Below are positions 18,501 through 25,771 of a stretch of 64,000 nt of DNA, one piece after another. Position 1 is the first letter of the stretch, and every line of letters begins with the position of its first letter. The notes beneath the pieces are model-generated. The model was given only the letters and a program-made list of their open reading frames with translations, was not told the origin of the DNA and ran no database searches. The stretch is from Desulfolucanica intricata (GTDB lineage Bacteria; Bacillota; Desulfotomaculia; Desulfotomaculales; Desulfofarciminaceae), in assembly GCF_001592105.1 (NCBI RefSeq), contig NZ_BCWE01000002.1, forward strand, positions 248,001-312,000, in the 5' to 3' direction. A program made the position numbers and the translations under genes.

Positions 18501-20423
18501 CTAGCCTAAAATATAGTTTCTCAATTCAGCTGTATCCCTATATTTAACCCCAATAGGCAGTAATAGAATTTGCCCACTGTCTTCGATAAGGATATCTTTG
18601 TTTATCAGTTCGTCAATTACCTTATCTAAGGTACCGTTTTCAACTTCCTCAGGCCATTTCTTAATTAAATCGTTTTTTAGAGTTTGTCTCGTTTGTATTT
18701 CGTCACACAAGAGCGCTACATCATGGTGCAGATCGGCTAAATGAACAAAACGTCCACTGTCAAACCTTTCATCAATAATACTGATAAAGCCCGGCCCGAT
18801 ACGGTAAGTATAAGCGGGAAGGCCCTTTCTTCTATGGAAAAAATGTTTCCACTTGTCAATTTCTTCTCTTACCGTTTTTATATAATCGCTGCTAAAGTTT
18901 CCTACTTTATAGCGGGTTCGAAAAAAATAAGCTATTTTCATAGGGTCCAGCATTCCCTCCGGGAAATTCATCGCATAGTCGGCCCGTATACTGCATTCAT
19001 CTATCCCGTACTGCCCCTGCCGGTAGTACAAAGGAGAAAACCTGTGCAGTTCGATAAAATTCATGTTGTATTTGGGCGGAGTCAAATGAATGATTTTCTT
19101 GATCAAATTCGCCATAGCATAATACCATTCTTCTTCTTCACCGGGTAACCCGGCTAAAATATTATAAATTGGCTGTATCCCAATTTCAGATGTCCAACGT
19201 AGGAACTGAATATTTCTCAAGGCAGTTGTTCCCTTGCGCATTATTTTCAATACAGGTGTAGAAAAAGACTCAATGCCCGGTTGAACAACTGATACCCCCG
19301 CCTCCCACATTTCTTTTATTTGCTTTTTGGTCATGGTCACCCGTACTTCATAAAATAATTCAATATCCAGGTCAAGCTCCTTGAATCTCTGAAAAAGCCG
19401 CTCACAATGTTCTTTTGGCATAACCAGGTCCGTAGCCGACAGATTAGTTGCCCGGTATTTAGCAGCTAGAGTAACAACTTCGCTAATTACTCTTTCAACA
19501 TCTTTGGTTCTGTATTTCATAGTTTCCGGGTTCATCCCGCAAAACAGGCACTGGCTTTTGTCTCCCCACCAACACCCTCTTGAACCCTCAAACGACAGAT
19601 ACTTGATGTTAAATACTTTGCCGGTAGTTTGCTTTAATCTTTCCGCTTCGTTAAAAAAATCATCATAGTTTGGCATAGGGCTCAGGTTCATATTCTGTAA
19701 AGGTTCCCCTGGAATAAGTTTAATCTCGCCATTAATATAACTAGTTACTCCGGGAATATCGACTGCAGCCTCACCTGTTTTCAATCTCCGTAAATATTCT
19801 CTAAAGGACTCCTCCGCCTCACCGAGAAAAACGTGATCCAATACTTGGGGCATAGCCCGGTGATACTCTTGTCCCATTTCCCCGTCAAAGGAAGCCCCGC
19901 CCACAATAATCTTGATTTCAGGACGAATTTTTTTAATTCTGTTGGCCAAAGCCAAACTGGACATCACCTGGTTAAAGGTAGCACTGAAGCCGACAACCTC
20001 GGGATTATACTCCAGTACCCGCTCCAGCACCTGATCAAGAAATTGTGGAATTATCTGATCCCGGATTTTCAACAAATATGCCGGATCACTAACCGGAAAA
20101 GTCCATTCCTTAACGCTTTCCTCCTGTTTTAAAATATTGGAGAAACCCTCTAAATACTCATTGCTCTGCAGCACGTCTACCCCAAAAATATCCACCGCAA
20201 AAAAATGTTCAGAAAGCCCATAGAGTGATCGTTCATTAGCAAATCTTCCCGCGGCTTCAAAGCCGAGTATATCTGCCATATCCATATTGGGATAGATGGT
20301 TTTAACCTGAACCCCGCTTTCAATACAAAGGGAAGCTATAATCCCCAGAGAAATAGAAGGCCTCTGTGTAGTGGCCCAGGGCATTTGAATCAGAAGGATC
20401 CTGGGTATTTTCTGCACCGCCAT
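18501..20423 (-). CDS. B12-binding radical SAM protein, RiPP maturation C-methyltransferase family
   Basis: 640 aa. The N-terminal ~230 residues are a cobalamin-binding-like Rossmann domain (ILLIQMPWATTQRPSISLGI, VVGFSATFNQVMSSL, IIVGGASFDGEMG). The radical SAM core follows with the unusual Cx7CxxC cluster motif GSRGCWWGDKSQCLFCGMN, the hallmark of the 'ribosomal peptide maturation radical SAM protein 1' family. The C-terminal ~100 residues resemble a winged-helix module. Family members methylate unactivated carbons in peptides. It is the last enzyme of the minus-strand operon, 21 bp after a radical SAM/SPASM gene. Confidence 0.88.
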   Translation of the reverse strand: MAVQKIPRILLIQMPWATTQRPSISLGIIASLCIESGVQVKTIYPNMDMADILGFEAAGRFANERSLYGLSEHFFAVDIFGVDVLQSNEYLEGFSNILKQEESVKEWTFPVSDPAYLLKIRDQIIPQFLDQVLERVLEYNPEVVGFSATFNQVMSSLALANRIKKIRPEIKIIVGGASFDGEMGQEYHRAMPQVLDHVFLGEAEESFREYLRRLKTGEAAVDIPGVTSYINGEIKLIPGEPLQNMNLSPMPNYDDFFNEAERLKQTTGKVFNIKYLSFEGSRGCWWGDKSQCLFCGMNPETMKYRTKDVERVISEVVTLAAKYRATNLSATDLVMPKEHCERLFQRFKELDLDIELFYEVRVTMTKKQIKEMWEAGVSVVQPGIESFSTPVLKIMRKGTTALRNIQFLRWTSEIGIQPIYNILAGLPGEEEEWYYAMANLIKKIIHLTPPKYNMNFIELHRFSPLYYRQGQYGIDECSIRADYAMNFPEGMLDPMKIAYFFRTRYKVGNFSSDYIKTVREEIDKWKHFFHRRKGLPAYTYRIGPGFISIIDERFDSGRFVHLADLHHDVALLCDEIQTRQTLKNDLIKKWPEEVENGTLDKVIDELINKDILIEDSGQILLLPIGVKYRDTAELRNYILG

Positions 20424-20444
20424 ATTTTTACCTCCCGAAAAAAC

Positions 20445-21632
20445 TTATTTCAAATTAGTTCCCGGCACCGAATATAGACTGTATTTGTCAGGGTTTTTTA
20501 ATAGTTCACAGGCTAGCTCGTAACCTTCCGGCCGGTCCCTTAAATTTGAAAACTTTTTAACCGCTTCCTCCAGCATCACACGCTCCTGCAACACCCTGAA
20601 AGCGGCAACCGCAGTTCTTAATATATTGTCCGGCTTGGAGGCCCGGCGGTAAAGATATTTTGAAATATCCGGATGTTCAAATATAACCGGACAAAGATCA
20701 CAAATATCAACCGGAAGCTGCTCCGGCAGTTCATAAAAATAATCAGTATCCACAAGCCAGCGCATTAATTCTGAAAAACCTAAAATTCTTATATGCTGGA
20801 GCAGGGGATGGCACATGTAATCCCGGTGAATGTCCGTCAAGCGTCTCTCCAACGCGCTCCCAAACTGGAAAGGATGCTTTCTTGACTCAACCAGACTGCA
20901 GCAGCACGGTGCTACAGATCCGTCATACCGAATGACCAACCCGGGCGTCATACAAGGCTTGTTCCAATTAACATTTTCCGGCTGCAAAGTCATATTAATA
21001 GAGCCTGCACGCCCATAATTTCTTAATTTTTGGGAAAACAAATCGTTAGGCTCTGCAAAAGTTTTTAAAAAATCATAGAGTTCCCGATCTTGCTCGGTCA
21101 TCGGGATATGATATGTAAATCTAAGATTTGCCTTTAGCCCCAGAGAATTTAATACCTGGTAGACCAGCTTTATTTTATTTTTAGCAACATATTTAACATG
21201 ATAAGCATCTATCGATATATCCCAAATCTTGATGGCCGGGTATTTTTTAGCCAGCTTGATAATCGTTTGTTTATCCTCAGCAAAAAAACCCGAGGTTACT
21301 ATTCCGCAATCCAAACCTGCTGCTGCAGCTTTCTCCGAAATAAGGGCAACCTGCTTGGAAGCCAGCAGGGGTTCCCCTCCGGTGAAGCCTATGCTTTTGA
21401 CACCCTGCTCAGCCAGTTCTTTCATCTGCGAAGCGTAAAATTCCGCATGCTCCAGCGGCATAGTAGTGTGCTGCATATGCGGGCCGGCTCCCACAATACA
21501 ATGTTTGCAGCTTAACGGGCAGGCCAGAGTAACACTAAAAGAAATATGCTTCGCCCCAAAGTTTTGAAACAGAGCAAGCTGGTCTTGAGTGAGACTAATT
21601 CTATTATCCGGAATGTCCGGTGCAGCTATCAT
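20445..21632 (-). CDS. Radical SAM/SPASM peptide-modifying enzyme (second paralogue)
   Basis: 395 aa. The SAM 4Fe-4S motif is CPLSCKHC (about 38), followed by GFTGGEPLLA. SPASM-type auxiliary cysteines are KPCMTPG, APCCCSLVES and CDLCPVIF (about 225-320). It shares domain layout and the CIVGxG stretch with the upstream paralogue, so the pair likely arose by tandem duplication. It starts inside the end of that gene (4-bp overlap). Substrate unknown; context suggests a ribosomal peptide. Confidence 0.85.
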   Translation of the reverse strand: MIAAPDIPDNRISLTQDQLALFQNFGAKHISFSVTLACPLSCKHCIVGAGPHMQHTTMPLEHAEFYASQMKELAEQGVKSIGFTGGEPLLASKQVALISEKAAAAGLDCGIVTSGFFAEDKQTIIKLAKKYPAIKIWDISIDAYHVKYVAKNKIKLVYQVLNSLGLKANLRFTYHIPMTEQDRELYDFLKTFAEPNDLFSQKLRNYGRAGSINMTLQPENVNWNKPCMTPGLVIRYDGSVAPCCCSLVESRKHPFQFGSALERRLTDIHRDYMCHPLLQHIRILGFSELMRWLVDTDYFYELPEQLPVDICDLCPVIFEHPDISKYLYRRASKPDNILRTAVAAFRVLQERVMLEEAVKKFSNLRDRPEGYELACELLKNPDKYSLYSVPGTNLK

Positions 21633-22663
21633 TTAAAAACCACCTCATATAACTGGTTAATCTTCTCTATAACTCCGGGTGCCCTCAACCTGTTTTGAAT
21701 TACTGCAGCCGCTTCAGGATGTTTCCAAATTGCCAGACAGCATTCACAAGGATGTTCAGGAACCGCCTGCAAAACAGGATGTTCGGGTATACTTTGGTTA
21801 ATCCAAGCCAATAGAGGCATGAAACCTACTGCCTGGATGAGTTTTAAAAGCGGGTCCTCACACCAGGAATCGTACACTTGGACAAGGCCCGCTGCAAAAA
21901 TGTTCTCATATATAAAGGGGTGGCCCGTTTTCACTGCCACAAGACCGGCACAACAGGGTGATACAGTACCATCCACTCTTACTGTCATCCCGTTGGTTAT
22001 GCAGGGCCACCCCGGAACTTTCGCTGTTTTAATTGACAAGTTTAATTCTCCCGCCCGGCCGCTCTTAATGACGGGCTGGACAATTATCCCAACTCCTTGG
22101 GGAAGGTTATTTTTTAGCCAGTTGTAATGTGCTATATCCGCGTCAGCAGCCGGTTTTGCTGCAGCCATTCTAACCAGAGCCTTTCGCTCAAGCATAAGAG
22201 CGGTCTGTGCGGCGTTGACAACATTATCAATGGATACATATTTCTGATGAAAAATGTCTGATGAAATATGCCATTCCGATATAAAAGGATACTTTTTCAT
22301 TTCCTTATAACTATCATCCAGTGTACCGGCGAAAAACGCTGATGTAACAACCGTGGTCTTTATATCATTTTCACAGGCAGCTTGAGATAATGTATGTAAT
22401 GTTTCTCCGGCTAGCAGTGGCTCACCGCCGGTAAAACTTATCTTCCTAACACCCCGCTGCCTCAAAACCTTTAGCTCCCTGGCAATTGACCGGGTCATTT
22501 CCGCTGTCAGCCCGGAGCGATTTTGCCCTCCCCCTCCACTACCTACAATGCAATGCGAGCACTTTAAGGAACATTGTTCTGTAATACTAATGGCCAAATG
22601 CGTAGAGGACAAAACCTGCAAATTTTTGAGTTCTTCACTTGATAGTTTTATTCCAATTTTCAT
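21629..22663 (-). CDS. Radical SAM/SPASM peptide-modifying enzyme (first paralogue)
   Basis: 344 aa. Radical SAM cluster motif CSLKCSHC (about 31), then KISFTGGEPLLA (about 75). Auxiliary-cluster cysteines are at WPCITNG, SPCCAGL and CECCLAIW. It follows the precursor-like gene by 139 bp, which contain a stem-loop, and overlaps the next radical SAM gene by 4 bp. Such enzymes commonly install thioether, C-C or epimerised residues; which chemistry applies here is unknown. Confidence 0.85.
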   Translation of the reverse strand: MKIGIKLSSEELKNLQVLSSTHLAISITEQCSLKCSHCIVGSGGGGQNRSGLTAEMTRSIARELKVLRQRGVRKISFTGGEPLLAGETLHTLSQAACENDIKTTVVTSAFFAGTLDDSYKEMKKYPFISEWHISSDIFHQKYVSIDNVVNAAQTALMLERKALVRMAAAKPAADADIAHYNWLKNNLPQGVGIIVQPVIKSGRAGELNLSIKTAKVPGWPCITNGMTVRVDGTVSPCCAGLVAVKTGHPFIYENIFAAGLVQVYDSWCEDPLLKLIQAVGFMPLLAWINQSIPEHPVLQAVPEHPCECCLAIWKHPEAAAVIQNRLRAPGVIEKINQLYEVVFK

Positions 22664-22736
22664 CAGTATGCCTTTCTAAAACTATTTAGAGATGAGTGTA
22701 ATCAAACCCATCAACATTTTCAGACCAGAGCAATAC

Positions 22737-22783
22737 GGGAAAAGCCCTTAAGATATAAACAAGCTGCTAAAAAGGGCTTCCCC
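22737..22783 (-). promoter_or_regulatory. Intercistronic stem-loop between precursor and enzyme genes
   Basis: Arms GGGAAAAGCCCTT (22737-22749) and AAGGGCTTCCC (about 22772-22783) pair over ~11 bp with a small bulge and a ~22-nt loop. No T-run follows on the minus strand. Such hairpins behind RiPP precursors can raise precursor over enzyme mRNA levels by partial termination or 3'-end protection. Confidence 0.6.
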
Positions 22784-22802
22784 TGCTCAAATCTATAACA
22801 CT

Positions 22803-23147
22803 CTATTTAGGCTTTAAAATATCTATTTTTTTGCGACCAATTTTTGTATTAAGACGTGTTTTGGCGTCGAGCTCTTTTAGTGTTTTTATTTTTTGATATT
22901 CCTGCTTCATTATCTCATCGGCTTTTTCTCTTCCGATCTTACTAATGATACTAGAGGTAGTAATACTTACATTGTCTGTAAAAGCGTCAACTTCGTAGGT
23001 ATCCTGAACTGAACCCGGATTTCGGAAATTAACCAGTTCACTAATTGTTAGCTCTTCAAAGGGCTTGTTCAAACCGGGAAAACGAACCTTTTGCAGCTCC
23101 TTAGTATCTTTGCTTAAAATAAGTTTAATGGATTCTTTTGATGGCAT
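22803..23147 (-). CDS. Candidate RiPP precursor peptide / small substrate protein
   Basis: 114 aa, ATG behind GGGAGGTGAG. Lys-rich and without Cys or Trp, so the core cannot carry sactionine-type thioethers. A central part, VQDTYEVDAFTDNVSITTSS, is rich in Val, Thr and Ile, side chains suited to C-methylation or epimerisation. No double-Gly leader cleavage site is seen. Called a precursor candidate only from its small size, its place ahead of three radical SAM genes and the hairpin behind it. It could instead be a small accessory or structural protein. Confidence 0.45.
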   Translation of the reverse strand: MPSKESIKLILSKDTKELQKVRFPGLNKPFEELTISELVNFRNPGSVQDTYEVDAFTDNVSITTSSIISKIGREKADEIMKQEYQKIKTLKELDAKTRLNTKIGRKKIDILKPK

Positions 23148-23289
23148 CTTCTCACCTCCCTTCCCAACAAGATAGACTCCGAAAAATTACAAAACACTGT
23201 TTTTTCTTTGATATTATAATACATAGAAAACATTGGTACTACAGTTTTTTACACACAAAAACACCAATTTTATAACATTTTATAACAAC

Positions 23290-23307
23290 TGTAATAAATT
23301 TATTACA
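23290..23307. promoter_or_regulatory. Perfect 18-bp palindrome upstream of the precursor candidate
   Basis: TGTAATAAATTTATTACA, followed on one side by two direct TTATAACA steps, in the 202-bp gap between the GAF gene and the precursor candidate. A plausible operator for a dimeric regulator. Confidence 0.5.
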
Positions 23308-23349
23308 ACAAAATAATAACCCTATCTACAAGCATACTTTGACTGCACC

Positions 23350-23991
23350 TTAATTTATTCGAGCTTGCCCTAATTGTTGGTTATTTTTTAGAGCAATATC
23401 TTTCTCCAAAGAACATACACAGCCTAAGGCCAGAGCAAGACGTGCAGGATGAGCGTCTTCTACAGGAACGGAAATACCAAGGCATCCTATAATTTCACCG
23501 TTATTTCTTATAGGAGCCCCTATGCTTGAAAGCCTGTATTTGATATCATAATGTTCAATTCCATAAACCAATACAGGTCTTTCTTTTGCCAGTGCTGTAC
23601 CCACACCGTTTTTACCAACAAATTTTTCAGACCAACTAACTCCAATTCCTATTCCTACACCTACCCCGCCAAACATAACAGGTGTACCACAAAGTTCTAA
23701 AATCCAACCTTCATGATCAGCTAATGCTATCACATGAGGTATTCCTGTTAATACCTTAGAAATATATTTCATGTAGGGGAGTGCAGCATCGATTAGGTAA
23801 TCGTTTTTCAATTTCTTTTGCTTCAGTTCCCTTTTTGATAAAAATACATAGTAGAGCTTATTACTGTCTATATCCGGTTCCTCATGGCTTTTCCATACTT
23901 CTAAGGCTACAGGTCTTATAGTTGGATACTTTTTAACAAATGAACGAAAAAATTTTTCCGACTCCTCCAGAAAAGGAAATCCATGTTTCAT
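23350..23991 (-). CDS. Stand-alone GAF sensor protein, AcoR N-terminal type
   Basis: 213 aa. VGVGIGIGVSWSEKFVGKNG then VGTALAKERPVLVYGIEHY and IGAPIRNNGEIIGCLGISV match the GAF sensory half of AcoR-type sigma-54 activators. The AAA+ and HTH parts normally following are missing; the protein ends soon after the GAF fold. It probably senses a small molecule and may act on the sigma-54 regulator encoded upstream. It lies behind a -24/-12-like promoter and ahead of the peptide gene. Confidence 0.75.
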   Translation of the reverse strand: MKHGFPFLEESEKFFRSFVKKYPTIRPVALEVWKSHEEPDIDSNKLYYVFLSKRELKQKKLKNDYLIDAALPYMKYISKVLTGIPHVIALADHEGWILELCGTPVMFGGVGVGIGIGVSWSEKFVGKNGVGTALAKERPVLVYGIEHYDIKYRLSSIGAPIRNNGEIIGCLGISVPVEDAHPARLALALGCVCSLEKDIALKNNQQLGQARIN

Positions 23992-24051
23992 TTTTAGTTA
24001 GTGCCTCTCCTCTCCTTAATTAACTGTATATTTAGCTTGTTCAATATATAT

Positions 24052-24067
24052 TGCAAAAGGCTTGCCC
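24052..24067 (-). promoter_or_regulatory. Candidate sigma-54 (-24/-12) promoter
   Basis: The minus strand reads GGGCAAGCCTTTTGCA, which matches TGGCACG-N4-TTGCA at all but two non-core positions, with GG and GC separated by exactly 10 bp. It is about 60 bp upstream of the GAF gene and downstream of a sigma-54-dependent regulator gene. Confidence 0.65.
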
Positions 24068-24185
24068 TGTATTTTTTTCAAAAAAACATCTCAAAATTAG
24101 GAAATACATCTAAAATTACTGCCAAAAAATAACTATTTCAAACTTACAGAGTTATTAACTGTGAATAATTGTTACAGTTTCTAGG

Positions 24186-24230
24186 TACACCTGTACGTGT
24201 ATACACAAAATGTTTTCCATATTTTGTATA
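24186..24230. promoter_or_regulatory. Dyad cluster, candidate enhancer site for the sigma-54 regulator
   Basis: Overlapping inverted repeats: TACAC-N6-GTGTA (24186-24201), GTGTATACAC (24197-24206) and TACACAAAAT / ATTTTGTATA (24202-24230, one mismatch). They lie 120-180 bp upstream of the -24/-12 element, the usual distance for activator binding. Confidence 0.5.
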
Positions 24231-24252
24231 AACACATTCGAATTTAAAATAA

Positions 24253-24294
24253 AAAAAACCGGGTATAGATAAGTCACTCTATCCCCGGTTTTTT
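24253..24294 (-). terminator. Terminator overlapping the 3' end of the response-regulator gene
   Basis: A 12-bp stem with one mismatch (AACCGGGTATAG / CTATCCCCGGTT), flanked by A/T runs. The last codons of the regulator (KKPGIE and stop) lie inside the stem. Confidence 0.8.
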
Positions 24295-25749
24295 AGTTTT
24301 ACCCATCCTTTCCAGACGGTAATATAATGCTCGCCTTGTTATCCCTAAGTAACAGGCTGTCTTTGTTTTATTTCCGTTATGCTTTTCTAATGACCGCCTA
24401 ACAATGTTATCAATTAAAGCCTCGAGATCAAGTTTGTTATCCGGCAAGGGGCAGTTTTCAAAGGTAATGGGTAATGCTTTATTTAACGGTTTATCCGTTG
24501 GATTGAACTGCTGTAAATTGATAAGATGTTCAGGTGTCAGCTGAACATCATCAAACATTAATACTACCCAATCCATAACATTTTTTAACTCCCTGATATT
24601 GCCGGGCCACCGGTACGAAAGCAGCATTTGAGCCGCCTCATCGCTTATACTATTGAATCGTTTTTTTCTCTGGGATGAAAATTCTTTCAGAAACATTAAT
24701 GCTAAAGGCAGTATATCGCTAATGCGTTCTCTCAGAGGAGGAATGTGGATTTGGGCTACATTAAGACGATAATACAGGTCGCTTCTAAATAACCCCTGAT
24801 TAACCCTTTCCTTTATATCAAGGTTAGCTGCACAAATTATGCGCACATCAGTCTCTATTTTCTTTAATCCGCCGACCCGATAAAACTCTTTTTCCTGTAT
24901 CACCCTGAGAAATTTAGCCTGCAGTTCGAGTGGTATTTCTGTGATCTCATCCAAAAACAGGGTACCACCCCTGGCTATATCAAACTTTCCTTTGGCTCCT
25001 TTAGAAAGGCTGCCGGTAAAAGCCCCCGCTTCATAACCAAAGAGTTCACTCTCAAAAATGCTTGGTGACAGTGCAGCACAATTAATATCAATAAAAGGTT
25101 TTGTACTTACATTATTTCCATGATGAATATACTTGGCAATAACCTCTTTGCCTGTCCCCGTCTCCCCTTGAATTAAAACAGGCACTGAGCGGTCATAACG
25201 ATATAATTCAGCCTGCTTAAATATTTGTTTCATTTGTTCTGAATATATACCTATTTTCCCAATACCTAACTCGCGGGCATAAGCTTTTTTCAGCTGGATT
25301 AACTCCCGCCGGGTTTCTTCAGTTACTGCTTTTACTTCATTTAAATTTTTAATCAATTTCTTATTTTGCCTACGCAAATCCCGGTGTTTAGCTATACGAT
25401 CAATTATTAATGCCAGCTCTTCAACTTTGATTGGTTTAAGTAAATAGTCATACGCCCCCGCTCTTAAAGCTTCTATGGCTGTATCCACATCACCATGCCC
25501 GGTGAAAAGGACTATATCAACATCACTCCCCGAAGGAAGCGCAGTTATTTTTTTTAAAAGTTCGATTCCTGAAACTTTGGGCATTTTTATATCGGACAAC
25601 ACCATATCAAAATCATTTTTTTCAAAATTATCAAGGGCATCCCGGCCGTCTTTACACTCCACTACCCGGTGTCCTATTTTATGTAAAAAGTCGCTTAAAT
25701 AAGCCCTGCTATCATTATCGTCTTCTACCAGCAGTATATTCACCCTCAA
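24274..25749 (-). CDS. Sigma-54-dependent response regulator (NtrC family)
   Basis: 491 aa from TTG 25749 (GGAGG just upstream); a longer frame to 25821 would overlap the kinase. Receiver domain with phospho-acceptor Asp in MVLSDIKMPKVSG, then an AAA+ domain with Walker A GETGTGKE, the sigma-54 contact loop GAFTGS and Walker B GGTLFLDEI. A Fis-type HTH ends the protein (NKTKTACYLGITRRALYYRL). It should open a sigma-54 promoter when phosphorylated; the nearest candidate is at 24052-24067. The kinase gene ends 22 bp upstream. Confidence 0.95.
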   Translation of the reverse strand: MRVNILLVEDDNDSRAYLSDFLHKIGHRVVECKDGRDALDNFEKNDFDMVLSDIKMPKVSGIELLKKITALPSGSDVDIVLFTGHGDVDTAIEALRAGAYDYLLKPIKVEELALIIDRIAKHRDLRRQNKKLIKNLNEVKAVTEETRRELIQLKKAYARELGIGKIGIYSEQMKQIFKQAELYRYDRSVPVLIQGETGTGKEVIAKYIHHGNNVSTKPFIDINCAALSPSIFESELFGYEAGAFTGSLSKGAKGKFDIARGGTLFLDEITEIPLELQAKFLRVIQEKEFYRVGGLKKIETDVRIICAANLDIKERVNQGLFRSDLYYRLNVAQIHIPPLRERISDILPLALMFLKEFSSQRKKRFNSISDEAAQMLLSYRWPGNIRELKNVMDWVVLMFDDVQLTPEHLINLQQFNPTDKPLNKALPITFENCPLPDNKLDLEALIDNIVRRSLEKHNGNKTKTACYLGITRRALYYRLERMGKTKKPGIE

Positions 25750-25771
25750 ATAACCTCCAGCCAAATTTAAA

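Noticed and set aside
18501-18503. TAG read as pyrrolysine in the radical SAM gene
   Set aside because: The protein already ends with a normal winged-helix module, and no Pyl genes are in the window. A plain stop is simpler.
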